A stretch of DNA of 64,000 bases, from the NCBI RefSeq assembly GCF_001427795.1, contig NZ_LMHJ01000001.1:2381664-2445663 (forward strand), given 5' to 3'. Made by a program: the position numbers and the translations under genes. Below, piece after piece: positions 1 through 8,093 of the stretch; within the stretch, counting starts at the first letter, position 1, and each line of letters opens with the position of its first letter. Source of the stretch: Nocardioides sp. Root682. GTDB lineage: Bacteria; Actinomycetota; Actinomycetes; Propionibacteriales; Nocardioidaceae. The notes beneath the pieces are model-generated. The model made no database searches, had not been told where the DNA came from, and saw nothing but the letters and a program-made list of their open reading frames with translations.

Positions 1-11
1 CGGAGAAACGA

Positions 12-51
12 GCGGGGTCTCGAGACGGTTGCTGCGCAACCTCCTCGACCA
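12..51. repeat. Dispersed intergenic repeat, copy 1
   Basis: This 40-nt segment is identical to 17027-17066. It contains a short hairpin (GGTTGC / GCAACC, 3-nt loop) and ends in a CGACCA motif. A diverged relative in the opposite orientation is at 32902-32940. All copies lie next to the 3' or 5' ends of genes, as REP-like elements do. Confidence 0.7.
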
Positions 52-55
52 CCGG

Positions 56-1279
56 TCAGCCCGGGTTGACGATGCGGGACAGCTCGAAGTGCATCGGGTC
101 GGTGAACGCCCAGTCGCCACCCCAGGCGAAACCCCACCGCTTGAAGATCGCGACGATCGCGCGGTCCATCTGACCGACGGTGCCCCGCTGGTTGCCCGGC
201 ACGTTCATGTCGAGCGCGAGGCCGAACGAGTGGTTCGACAGTGACGAGGACCCGGCGATGAAACGCGGGTAGTAGCAGCCGGCGTACTCACCGGGGTGGA
301 TCTTGTCGGCCAGCTTGCTCGTGACGACCTCGGCGAGGGCGGCCTTGAGCTGCGGCATCATGAACTTGTTGCAGGTGACCCGGCCCAGGATCGGCACCTG
401 TTCGGTGACGATGTGGGACCGCACCCATGCCGGGTCGGGAGCGATCCGGCCGCCGCCGATCGGGCGGTAGCGGAACACGCCGACCGCGTCGCCGAACGCT
501 CCGACCGGGATGACGTTCTGGAAGGTGTCGAGGTCGATGCCGGCCTGGGCGACGATGTCGAGCGCCGTGATCGAGAACGTGTCCTTGCCGAAGGCCTTCT
601 CGATGACCTTGCGCACCGCCTGGGGTGAGGTGATGCCGGTGTTGATCAGTACGGCGTTGTCCTCGGGCAGGCCGAGCTCCTCGCCCCACTTCTCGTTGAC
701 CACCGCGTCGACGCTGTCGACCCCTTCGCGGTCCCACGAGCCGACGTGGATGTCCTGCTTGCCGACGGCGAGGTAGCCCTTGCCGTCGATCGGGAGCTCC
801 TGCTGCAGGTGCACCGCGACGGAGACCTCGCCCCCGGCGATCCGGTCCCACTGCTCCTGGAACTTCGCGCTGTTCGGGCCGGCGAACCGGCGGTACTCCG
901 CCGGGTCCACTGCGGCGATGTTGAACAGCTTGTTCTCGACCGAGAACTGTCCGTAGGAGAGCTGGGTGTAGGCGGCGACGCCCACCTTCTTCTTCACCTT
1001 CACGCCGGTGATCTGCTTGAGGACGTCCGCGGGGATCGTCTTGTTGCTGACCAGGAGGAGGTCGTCGCCGAACTGCGTGCCGTCGAACTTGCCGGGCGGC
1101 GCCACGGCGTGGGACGGGTCGGCCGCGTCGGTGGAGACCGCGGTCGTGGACGCGGCGGCCTTGCTCGCCTTGGCCTCGGGCGTGCCCTTCTCAGGCGTTC
1201 CGCAACCGACCATCAGCGTCGCGACGACGACGGCCGACAGCCCAGCCGTCAGCCGTACGCGTCCTCGCCCCAACGCCAT
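56..1279 (-). CDS. Lipoprotein with C-terminal M15 (VanY-like) peptidase domain
   Basis: 407 aa. The N-terminus is a lipoprotein signal peptide ending in a VGC lipobox near residue 26, so the protein should sit on the outer face of the membrane. Residues about 290-400 form an M15-type D-Ala-D-Ala carboxypeptidase-like domain: the zinc-site motifs SNHSFGLALDMN (His, Asp) and DPMHFE (His, Glu) are both present. The ~200 residues in between match nothing I recognise. A role in trimming peptidoglycan stems is inferred from the family. It is transcribed away from the alkane operon and separated from it by a strong hairpin. A second M15 protein lies at 5444-6184. Confidence 0.8.
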   Translation of the reverse strand: MALGRGRVRLTAGLSAVVVATLMVGCGTPEKGTPEAKASKAAASTTAVSTDAADPSHAVAPPGKFDGTQFGDDLLLVSNKTIPADVLKQITGVKVKKKVGVAAYTQLSYGQFSVENKLFNIAAVDPAEYRRFAGPNSAKFQEQWDRIAGGEVSVAVHLQQELPIDGKGYLAVGKQDIHVGSWDREGVDSVDAVVNEKWGEELGLPEDNAVLINTGITSPQAVRKVIEKAFGKDTFSITALDIVAQAGIDLDTFQNVIPVGAFGDAVGVFRYRPIGGGRIAPDPAWVRSHIVTEQVPILGRVTCNKFMMPQLKAALAEVVTSKLADKIHPGEYAGCYYPRFIAGSSSLSNHSFGLALDMNVPGNQRGTVGQMDRAIVAIFKRWGFAWGGDWAFTDPMHFELSRIVNPG

Positions 1280-1297
1280 TGTCCCTTCCCTGCCACC

Positions 1298-1338
1298 GGT
1301 GACCCGGCAGTCCTCCCACAGGGAGGATACCGGTCACC
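1298..1338 (-). terminator. Long hairpin at the end of the alkane operon
   Basis: Nested inverted repeats GGTGACC...GGTCACC (1298-1304 / 1332-1338) and TCCTCCC...GGGAGGA (1311-1317 / 1321-1327) form one long stem with an ACA loop. It overlaps the TetR stop codon and lies just upstream of the M15 lipoprotein start. There is no clear T-run, so it could be a terminator or a regulatory site for the gene at 56-1279. Confidence 0.5.
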
Positions 1339-1954
1339 TCAGGACACGTTCAGCGATCCATGCGATGTCATCGCCCGTGCGGGCCGGGTCGGCCGAGGGC
1401 TGCATGACGTGGCTGAGCACCAGACGGACCACCATGTCGATGCTCGCGTCGAGCCGTCCCTCCGGCAGGTTGAGGTCGTACGACGCCACGCGCTCCGAGA
1501 CGACGGCCTTGGCTCCCTCGAGGAGGTACTCGGAATGGGTGGTCAACAACGGCAGCAGCTCGGTGTCGGCGCCATGGGTGGCGGACACGACCGCGTGGAG
1601 CAGGGCGTTGTTCTGGGCGTACTTGAGGACGCGGCGTGCCGAGGCGCGGATCGCGTTGATCAGGTCGCCGGGGTTCTCGTCGAACGAGCGGGTCACGCCG
1701 GCGAGGAACCGGTCCAGCTCGCGCATGACCATCGCCTCGGCGAGGTCGTTCTTGGTGCCGATCTCGTTGTAGACCGTCTGCCGGCTGACGCCGACCTCGT
1801 CGGCCAGGCGGGCCATGGTGACCTTCGCCCACCCGGCGCTGGTCATCACCCCGACCGCGGCATCGATCATGCGCTCGCGCAGCGACGAGGCCGCCTCCCC
1901 GTCCGGGGAGGCAACCTCGTGCGCCTTCGCGGGGCGACCCACGAGAATCGACAT
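1334..1954 (-). CDS. TetR-family regulator of the alkane hydroxylase operon (AlkX-like)
   Basis: 206 aa from the ATG at 1954, 8 nt after the ferredoxin stop; longer readings would run into the ferredoxin gene. Residues ~24-70 are a TetR helix-turn-helix (RLADEVGVSRQTVYNEIGTK), followed by an all-alpha ligand-binding C-terminal region. TetR proteins of this kind close alkB operons in Rhodococcus and Dietzia and repress them until an alkane-derived lipid is bound (family knowledge). Its likely targets are the two palindromes at 3744-3799 (inference). Confidence 0.85.
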   Translation of the reverse strand: MSILVGRPAKAHEVASPDGEAASSLRERMIDAAVGVMTSAGWAKVTMARLADEVGVSRQTVYNEIGTKNDLAEAMVMRELDRFLAGVTRSFDENPGDLINAIRASARRVLKYAQNNALLHAVVSATHGADTELLPLLTTHSEYLLEGAKAVVSERVASYDLNLPEGRLDASIDMVVRLVLSHVMQPSADPARTGDDIAWIAERVLR

Positions 1955-1962
1955 CGGTGAGC

Positions 1963-2157
1963 TCAGCCTTCCAGGGTGAGCGCGAGGACGGGGCAGGCCT
2001 GGACGGCGGCGTAGACGTGCGCGCGATCCTTCTCCGGCGGCGAGTCGTCGAGCACCTCGACCTGGTCCTCGTCCTCGTCGACCATGAAGTAGTCGTTGGC
2101 CATCGCCTCGCACATGCCGAGGCCCTCGCACTTGTTCAGGTCGGCAACGATTTTCAT
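1963..2157 (-). CDS. Small [3Fe-4S]-type ferredoxin
   Basis: 64 aa. Cysteine pattern: Cys10, Cys16 and a late Cys-Pro (CPVLAL), with no fourth ligand in the first cluster motif (CEGLGMC). This is the pattern of the 3Fe-4S ferredoxins that usually serve P450s. It overlaps the alkB stop by 4 nt (ATGA), so the two are translationally coupled. It is an electron carrier; whether it serves AlkB, the P450 at 6222-7535 or both cannot be told from sequence. Its presence beside a fused rubredoxin gives the operon two different one-electron carriers. Confidence 0.88.
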   Translation of the reverse strand: MKIVADLNKCEGLGMCEAMANDYFMVDEDEDQVEVLDDSPPEKDRAHVYAAVQACPVLALTLEG

Positions 2158-3671
2158 GCCTGCACCTTATCCGGGTCGAAGGGAATGAAGTCTGCCTTGT
2201 CGCGCACGCCGCAGTCGGGGCAGAACCAGTCCTCGGGGATGTCCGACCATGCCATGCCGGCCGGGAAGCCCTGGTGCTCGTCGCCCGCCGCCACCTCGTA
2301 GACGTAGGAACAACCGGGGCACTTCGCAGCCAGGATCTCGCCCTCGTGCTTCTGCAGCCAGTGGTCCTCGTGCTGGACGTGCTCGGCCGGCGGCGGGAAC
2401 TTCGCGAGGTACTTCGCCACCTTCCTCGGGTGGATGTTGGCCAGGGTCACGTCACCGTCGAGGTGCTCGACCACCCGGTGGTCCATCACCCTGCGCCACA
2501 GCGGCGGGAACAGGGCGAGGGTCAGCATGCCGGCGTACCCGGTCGGCAGGGCCGGCGACTCCTTGAAGTCACGCAGCGTCTGGTAGCGCCGGGTCGGGTT
2601 GGCGTGGTGGTCGCTGTGGCGCTGCAGGTGGTAGAGGAACAGGTTGGTGACGATGTTGTTGCTGTTCCAGCTGTGCATCGGCAGCACCCGCTCGTAGCGC
2701 TGCTTCTCGCCGACCTTCTGGCGCTTCATGCCGTAGTGCTCGAGGTAGTTGATGATCTCCAGCAGGGAGAAGCCGAACACGATCGTGACGAGTGCGTACG
2801 GCGCGATGTCCCAGCCGTAGAGGGCGAACATGCCGCCGTACAGGACGGCTGACATCACCCACGCGTTGAGGACGTCGTTGCCGATGTGGAACGGGTGCGT
2901 GCCCTTGCGCTTGTAACGCTTGGCCTCGACCTCCCAGCCCGACTTGAGCGAGCCGCTCACGGTGCGCGGCCAGAAGGCCCAGAAGGACTCACCGAGACGG
3001 CTGGACGCGGGGTCCTCGGGGGTGGCGACGCGGACGTGGTGGCCACGGTTGTGCTCGATGTAGAAGTGGCCGTAGAACGTCGGCGCGAGCGCGATCTTGG
3101 ACAGCCAGCGCTCGACGGACTCCTTCTTGTGGCCGAGCTCGTGGGCCGTGTTGATGGCGATGCCCTGGACGCCGGCGATCGAGACCGCGAGGAAGAGCTT
3201 CTCGTACCAGGACATGTCGACCGAGCGCACCAGGTCGCTGCCGAGGTTGTCGGTGACCCAGCTGGTCGCGCCGAAGAGGTCGGCGAGCCAGGCGACGGGG
3301 TTGGTGCCGGCGATGATCGCGAAACCCGCGAACAGGATGAAGAACTGCAGCGGGATGTACGCGTAGACCACCCAGCGGTAGTACTTGTCGTTCTCGAGCT
3401 CCTCCATGACGTCGTCCGGAGGGTTGGACGGGTCGAGGCCGAGAGCCAGGTCGAGGAGCGGGATGACCGCGTTCACCAGGATCGGACCGGCGAGCAGCAG
3501 CCACATCCAGTCGGTGTAGAGCCACGCGATCACGGCGGTGATGCCGAGCCCGGGCACCATCAGGCCGAGCAGCCAGAGGTAGCGCTTCTTGTCCTTCCAC
3601 TTCTCGGTGGAACCGTCAGGGACGGTCTTGCCGATCTGCTCCGGATTCATCCCGGTGCTCGAGGTCTCCAT
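2154..3671 (-). CDS. alkB: Alkane 1-monooxygenase fused to rubredoxin
   Basis: 505 aa from the ATG at 3671, chosen for the GGAAGG upstream; an in-frame start at 3719 would add 16 residues. It is an integral-membrane di-iron hydroxylase: the diagnostic histidine boxes HELGH (~177), EHNRGHH and LQRHSDHH are present along with NYLEHYG, with about six hydrophobic segments. The last ~55 residues are a rubredoxin domain with CPGC and CPDC pairs, so the electron donor is fused to the hydroxylase, as in several actinobacterial AlkB proteins. It oxidises the terminal carbon of medium- to long-chain n-alkanes (family knowledge). It is the first gene of a three-gene operon with the ferredoxin and TetR regulator. 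No rubredoxin reductase is adjacent; the reductase at 18367-19623 is one candidate. Confidence 0.95.
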   Translation of the reverse strand: METSSTGMNPEQIGKTVPDGSTEKWKDKKRYLWLLGLMVPGLGITAVIAWLYTDWMWLLLAGPILVNAVIPLLDLALGLDPSNPPDDVMEELENDKYYRWVVYAYIPLQFFILFAGFAIIAGTNPVAWLADLFGATSWVTDNLGSDLVRSVDMSWYEKLFLAVSIAGVQGIAINTAHELGHKKESVERWLSKIALAPTFYGHFYIEHNRGHHVRVATPEDPASSRLGESFWAFWPRTVSGSLKSGWEVEAKRYKRKGTHPFHIGNDVLNAWVMSAVLYGGMFALYGWDIAPYALVTIVFGFSLLEIINYLEHYGMKRQKVGEKQRYERVLPMHSWNSNNIVTNLFLYHLQRHSDHHANPTRRYQTLRDFKESPALPTGYAGMLTLALFPPLWRRVMDHRVVEHLDGDVTLANIHPRKVAKYLAKFPPPAEHVQHEDHWLQKHEGEILAAKCPGCSYVYEVAAGDEHQGFPAGMAWSDIPEDWFCPDCGVRDKADFIPFDPDKVQA

Positions 3672-3743
3672 CGATCTCTGCCTTCCATCTGGGTACACGC
3701 TGAGTCCCTCCCCGGGCACAGCGGCCGCGACGTCAACTGTCGC

Positions 3744-3799
3744 TTGACAAGACGGTACGACTTGTAAAGGCCATTTGACAACCCCCCTTGATCTGTAAA
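3744..3799. promoter_or_regulatory. Tandem operator-like palindromes in the alkB/kinase intergenic region
   Basis: Two copies of TTGACAA-N11-YTGTAAA lie at 3744-3768 and 3775-3799, with starts 31 bp apart (about three helical turns). The first is a good inverted repeat (TTGACAA / TTGTAAA); the second has one arm mismatch. They lie upstream of alkB (start 3671) and the divergent kinase (start 3882). Most likely they are operators of the operon's own TetR regulator; the arms also resemble -35 elements. Confidence 0.6.
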
Positions 3800-3881
3800 G
3801 TGGTCACCCGGCGTGATGGGCGGCCGTCGCAACAGGCGAGAATGCGACTGCACCCGGACCCGGCGCACCGAAAGGCTCCTG

Positions 3882-5450
3882 ATGGTCGGCTACCCACGCG
3901 AGGGCGAGACCTTCGGCGAGTACCTCGTCGACGGCGTCCTCGGCCGCGGCGGGATGGGCGTCGTCTACTCCGCCACCCACGTCCGGATCAAGCGTCGCGT
4001 CGCGCTCAAGGTGATCACGCCCCAGCTCGCCGGGACCGACGAGTACCGCGAGCGGTTCCTCAACGAGGCCGAGACCCTGGTCCGCCTCGACAGCCCGCAC
4101 ATCATCCAGGTGCTCGACCACGGCGAGGTCGACGGATCGCTGTTCATCGCGACCCAGCTGGTCCACGGTGCCGACCTCGCGCAGCGGATCGAGAGCGGCC
4201 CACTGTCGGTCGGTACGGCGCTGGCCCTCGCGATCCAGGTGACGTCCGGCGTCGCCGATGCCCACCGCGGTGGCGTCCTGCACCGCGACATCAAGCCCAG
4301 CAACGTGCTGGTGACCGGACCTGACGACGCACCGTTCGCCTACCTCTGCGACTTCGGCATCGCCCAGGACACCGAGCCGGACCGTGGCCTGACCATGACC
4401 GGCGCGGTCATCGGCACCTTCCCCTACCTCGCCCCCGAGCGGTTCGACGGCGCCCCTGCGGCCGTCACCACCGACGTGTACGCCCTCGGCTGCCTGCTCT
4501 GGGCGATGCTCACCGGTTCGCCGCCGTACGACGGCACGCAGTTCACGATCGCGCGCGACCACGTCGAGGCGCCGGTGCGGCAGCTGCTGCCCGGCCAACC
4601 ATGGGTCCAGGACCTGAACGGCGTGCTGGCGCAGTCGATGGCCAAGGACCCGGCGCACCGGTTTGCGGGGGTCCACGCGATGCGGGTCGCGCTCGACCAC
4701 GTGCTGGCGGGCATCCCGATCGACCGTCGGCGGGACCACGTGCAGCCGGCCGCAGCGAAGCCCGCCGCTGTGCTGTCGCCGCCCGCGCGTCCGATGGCGC
4801 CGGCGGACGTCACCGAGGCAGCACCGTTCCCCGCGTCGCGCGCCTTCGCGCCACCGCCGCCCCCGCCACCGGCGCCCGGTCCGGCCGTCCCCCTGCCCGG
4901 GTCACGTCCGGCACGGCGCGGCCGTCGCGCTGGCTGGGTGGCGGTGGCTGCCGCTCTCACCGCTCTGGTCGCGGTCGGTGTCACCGCGGTCGTGCTGCGC
5001 TCGGGCTCGGACGATCCCACCGCTCGCGACGACACCAGCGCCACGGAGTCGGTCGGCACTCGCGACACGGAGACCGGTGAGGTCGGCGGAGTTGCCACGA
5101 CCGCGGACCCCACCACCGCTGGCCGCACCACTGCCACCCCGCCCACGGGGTCCCCGGATCCGACGCCGATCGCCGTACGCGTCGTCGGGACCTGCGGCGA
5201 CGGCAGCTGCTACCTCCAGGTGCGGACCGGCACGTCCGCCGGCGCGGACGAGCTCGTCCGCGACGGGCACAGCGTGCGCTGGGCCAACGACAGCGCACAC
5301 GAGGTCCTCTGCCAGGCCCGCGGCGCCACCGTCTCCTCCACGAGCCTCAACGCGAGCTCCGACGTGTGGGCGAGGACCAGCGACGGCGGCTGGGTCTCGG
5401 CCCTCCACCTCGACGGCATCGACTCGTTCAACGTCGAGGTGCCGTGCTGA
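3882..5450 (+). CDS. Transmembrane Ser/Thr protein kinase (PknB-like)
   Basis: 522 aa from the ATG at 3882 (GAAAGG upstream). The kinase domain fills residues ~10-275: glycine loop GRGGMG, catalytic Lys43, HRDIKPSN loop, DFG and APE motifs are all intact. A Pro/Ala-rich linker follows, then one membrane helix around residues 345-365 and an extracellular tail of ~155 residues. The tail's end has an SH3b-like look (RTGTSAGADEL) with four cysteines. It should signal an outside cue by phosphorylating cytoplasmic proteins. The next gene starts inside its stop region, linking it to a cell-wall peptidase. It is divergent from alkB. Confidence 0.9.
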   Translation: MVGYPREGETFGEYLVDGVLGRGGMGVVYSATHVRIKRRVALKVITPQLAGTDEYRERFLNEAETLVRLDSPHIIQVLDHGEVDGSLFIATQLVHGADLAQRIESGPLSVGTALALAIQVTSGVADAHRGGVLHRDIKPSNVLVTGPDDAPFAYLCDFGIAQDTEPDRGLTMTGAVIGTFPYLAPERFDGAPAAVTTDVYALGCLLWAMLTGSPPYDGTQFTIARDHVEAPVRQLLPGQPWVQDLNGVLAQSMAKDPAHRFAGVHAMRVALDHVLAGIPIDRRRDHVQPAAAKPAAVLSPPARPMAPADVTEAAPFPASRAFAPPPPPPPAPGPAVPLPGSRPARRGRRAGWVAVAAALTALVAVGVTAVVLRSGSDDPTARDDTSATESVGTRDTETGEVGGVATTADPTTAGRTTATPPTGSPDPTPIAVRVVGTCGDGSCYLQVRTGTSAGADELVRDGHSVRWANDSAHEVLCQARGATVSSTSLNASSDVWARTSDGGWVSALHLDGIDSFNVEVPC

Positions 5451-6184
5451 GGGTGCGGGTCACCGCGCTGATCCTGCTTGCCCTGACGGCCGCCGGCTGC
5501 AGCACCGACGACCCTGTGGTCGAAGAACCAGCGGCGACGCCGCGGTCTTCCGCCAGCACGGATCCCTCCACCACGACCGGCCCGTCCGCGACCGTTGCGC
5601 CGACCGGCTTCGACTCCGCCAGCCGCCGCCTCACCGCTCGCGAGCGGGCGGCGATGACCGGGGTGACCTGGCACGAGGGCTGTCCGGTCCCGCTCGCCGA
5701 CCTGCGCGTCGTACGACTGACCCATCGCGACTTCGAGGGACGGCGCCGTACGGGCCGGCTCGTGGTCCACGCCGATGCGGTCGCCGACGTCACCGCGATC
5801 TTCGAGAAGCTCTACGACCTCGACTACCCGATCCGCCGGATGGTGCCGATCGAGGCGTACGACGGCGACGACTTCGCCTCCATCGAGGCCGACAACACCT
5901 CGGCGTTCAACTGCCGTGCGATCACCGGCGGGACCGCGTGGTCACACCACTCCTACGGCCGGGCGATCGACGTGAACCCGATCGAGAACCCGTACGTGTA
6001 CAGCGGTGGGCGCACCGACCACACCGGATCGCAGTCCTATCTCGACCGGTCCCGCGAGCGCCCCGGCGTACTGCTCCCGGACAGTCCTGAGGTGGCGGCC
6101 TTCGAGGACGCGGGCTGGTTCTGGGGCGGTCGGTGGACCGACCCGGTCGACCACCAGCACTTCTCCTCGATGCCGACGGGCTGA
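5444..6184 (+). CDS. M15-family peptidase lipoprotein
   Basis: 246 aa from a GTG at 5444 that overlaps the kinase stop by 7 nt, chosen because it starts immediately before a lipoprotein signal (LLALTAAGC). The C-terminal domain has M15 zinc motifs SHHSYGRAIDVNP (His, Asp) and DHQHFS (His). It is predicted to be an exported carboxypeptidase-like enzyme acting on peptidoglycan. Translational overlap with the kinase suggests the pair is co-regulated; whether the kinase controls wall hydrolysis is inference. Confidence 0.82.
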   Translation: MLRVRVTALILLALTAAGCSTDDPVVEEPAATPRSSASTDPSTTTGPSATVAPTGFDSASRRLTARERAAMTGVTWHEGCPVPLADLRVVRLTHRDFEGRRRTGRLVVHADAVADVTAIFEKLYDLDYPIRRMVPIEAYDGDDFASIEADNTSAFNCRAITGGTAWSHHSYGRAIDVNPIENPYVYSGGRTDHTGSQSYLDRSRERPGVLLPDSPEVAAFEDAGWFWGGRWTDPVDHQHFSSMPTG

Positions 6185-6221
6185 CCGGCTGACTCAGGCC
6201 CGGACGATCAGGCCCGGACGA

Positions 6222-7535
6222 TCAGGCGACGACCCGCGCCCCCGTCGTGACGGGCAGCCGCTCGAACCCGCGCAGCACACGGGTGCCCCGCCGTTCGGGC
6301 GTCCCGCTGATCCGCAGGTCGGGGAAGCGTTCGTAGAGCGCCCGCAGCGCGACGGCGGCCTCGAGCCGGGCCAGGCTCGCGCCGAGGCAGAAGTGCACGC
6401 CGGCCGAGAACGCCAGGTGGTCGGCGGCGTTCGGGCGGGTCACGTCGAAGGCGGCCGGATCCTCGAACACGGCAGGGTCCCGGTTGGCACCACCGAGGTA
6501 GAGCAGGATGCCGTGACCGGGCTCGAACCGCTTGCCGGCGACCTCGGTCTCGCGCAGCGCGATCCGCAGGGTCAGCTGCACCGGCGACTGGTGCCGCAGC
6601 ACCTCGTCGACAGCATTCGCCCAGCCGTCGGGGTTCTCCTGCAGCCAGCGCAGCTGCTCGGGGTGCTCGTCGAGCATCGCGACGGCGCTGCCGATCAGGT
6701 TGACCGTGGTCTCGAAGCCGGCGGCGAGCACCAGCAGGCCTACCTGGTGCAGCTCGACGGGAGTCAGCCGATCGTCGCCCTCGAGGAGGGTGAGCTGGCT
6801 GATCAGGTCGTCGCCGGGGTCGGCCGTGATCCGCTCGACGTGGCCGCGGAACCACCCGTGCATCTCCCGCAGGGCCGTCTCTGCGCGGCGGAACTGGCGC
6901 CAGGACAGGCCGGGATCGAGGGTGACCGCGGCTTCGTTGCCGAGCGTGAGGAGCCGTTCGCGGTCCCGGTCCGGCACGCCGAGCAGGTCGGCGATCAGCG
7001 TGACGGGCAGCTGGGACGCATACCTCTCGATCAGGTCGAAGTCGTGCTCCCCCGCGAGGTCGTCGAGCAGCTGGCGGGCGACGTCGTCGACCCGGTCACT
7101 CATTCGGCCGACCTTGCGAGCGGTGAACGCGCGAGCCACCTGCTTCCGGTACCTGGTGTGCAGCGGCGGGTCGACGGCCAGCATCGACGGCGGGTCGACC
7201 GGCCCCAGCGTGTCATCGTCGATCACCTTGTGGTGCAACCACCGCAGCGGCTTCGGCAGCTCGCCCTGCCCGCCGGCCGTGCCGAAGGCATCGCTGCGCA
7301 GCACCTCGTTGCAGACCCCGTGGTCGACGCTGGCCGAGATCAGGTTGTTGGCGCTGACGAGTCCGCGGCCGCGCAGCTCCTCGTACGCCGGGAAGGGGTC
7401 GGCCCGCAGAGAGGGGTCCATGACCATCCGGGCGATCAGGTCGCCTCGGCGTGCGCCGCGCTGGATGAGTGATCGCTGGATCCCGTGGGCCAGGGTCCAG
7501 GCCACGAAGGAGCGCGGGGTGTCAGGCGACCACAC
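6222..7535 (-). CDS. Cytochrome P450
   Basis: 437 aa, a full-length bacterial class I P450. Visible are the I-helix oxygen-activating motif AGFETT, the ExxR pair (EVLR), and the heme-ligand loop FSAGVHFCLGASLAR with the Cys thiolate. The substrate cannot be told from sequence. An alternative start is MVMDPS, about 36 residues in. It follows, and overlaps by 14 nt, a small gene of unknown function on the same strand. It needs a ferredoxin and reductase; candidates in this window are 1963-2157 and the 18367-19945 pair. Confidence 0.93.
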   Translation of the reverse strand: MWSPDTPRSFVAWTLAHGIQRSLIQRGARRGDLIARMVMDPSLRADPFPAYEELRGRGLVSANNLISASVDHGVCNEVLRSDAFGTAGGQGELPKPLRWLHHKVIDDDTLGPVDPPSMLAVDPPLHTRYRKQVARAFTARKVGRMSDRVDDVARQLLDDLAGEHDFDLIERYASQLPVTLIADLLGVPDRDRERLLTLGNEAAVTLDPGLSWRQFRRAETALREMHGWFRGHVERITADPGDDLISQLTLLEGDDRLTPVELHQVGLLVLAAGFETTVNLIGSAVAMLDEHPEQLRWLQENPDGWANAVDEVLRHQSPVQLTLRIALRETEVAGKRFEPGHGILLYLGGANRDPAVFEDPAAFDVTRPNAADHLAFSAGVHFCLGASLARLEAAVALRALYERFPDLRISGTPERRGTRVLRGFERLPVTTGARVVA

Positions 7536-7899
7536 GCGTCGTACCCCACGTCTCGTCGTCCAGTCGGCCCGTCCTCTGGCCCGTCCTCTGGCCCGTCATC
7601 TGGTCAGCCTGCATCGATGCAGCATGGTCCTCGGCCTGCAGGAGGCGCAACACACCCTGTGTGCGTGCGACCAGGTGGGCCCGCTGCTCCTCGAGCACCG
7701 CCTCGGGCAGGTGGGTGTCCATCTGCGTGTTGACGGCCAGGCGCAGGCGGTAGCGGAGTGCGGCGAGGAGGCTGGCCCGGTCACCGAAGACCAGGGCGAG
7801 CTCGTCGTTCCACGGGAGCTCGGGCTTCGTGGCGGTGGCCAGCTGCTCCTCGATGGTGCGCAGTGCCTGCCAACGACGGTGGGTCTCGGTCCAGGTCAT
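7522..7899 (-). CDS. Conserved-looking protein of unknown function, coupled to the P450
   Basis: 125 aa from the ATG at 7899 (MTWTETHRRWQALRTIE). It is mostly helical with many Arg, Gln and Leu residues and no signal peptide or membrane helix. Near the C-terminus the sequence QMTGQRTGQRTGRL comes from a short in-frame DNA repeat at about 7560-7600. It overlaps the P450 start by 14 nt, so the two are probably one operon. I do not recognise the family. Confidence 0.6.
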   Translation of the reverse strand: MTWTETHRRWQALRTIEEQLATATKPELPWNDELALVFGDRASLLAALRYRLRLAVNTQMDTHLPEAVLEEQRAHLVARTQGVLRLLQAEDHAASMQADQMTGQRTGQRTGRLDDETWGTTRVVA

Positions 7900-8016
7900 G
7901 GTCCTCACGCCTCTCTTCGGTGCTGTCTTCGGTGCTGTGACGGGGAGGTCACTGGGGATGGCACCGACGCTACGGAGGATCGGCAGCACGGACATCGGCC
8001 CACGGAAGGCACCTGG

Positions 8017-8036
8017 ACTCCTCCCAGGGGAGGAGT
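8017..8036. promoter_or_regulatory. Perfect palindrome between divergent genes
   Basis: Two 9-nt arms (ACTCCTCCC / GGGAGGAGT) are separated by AG. It sits 57 bp upstream of the sensor kinase start at 8094 and 117 bp upstream of the divergent gene at 7899. The core resembles the stem at 1311-1327. It is a possible binding site for the downstream response regulator. Confidence 0.45.
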
Positions 8037-8093
8037 CGACCCACCTCCCGCGGACCGATGCCGAGCCGGCGCGTGGTGCCTAGGCTGGGGGTC

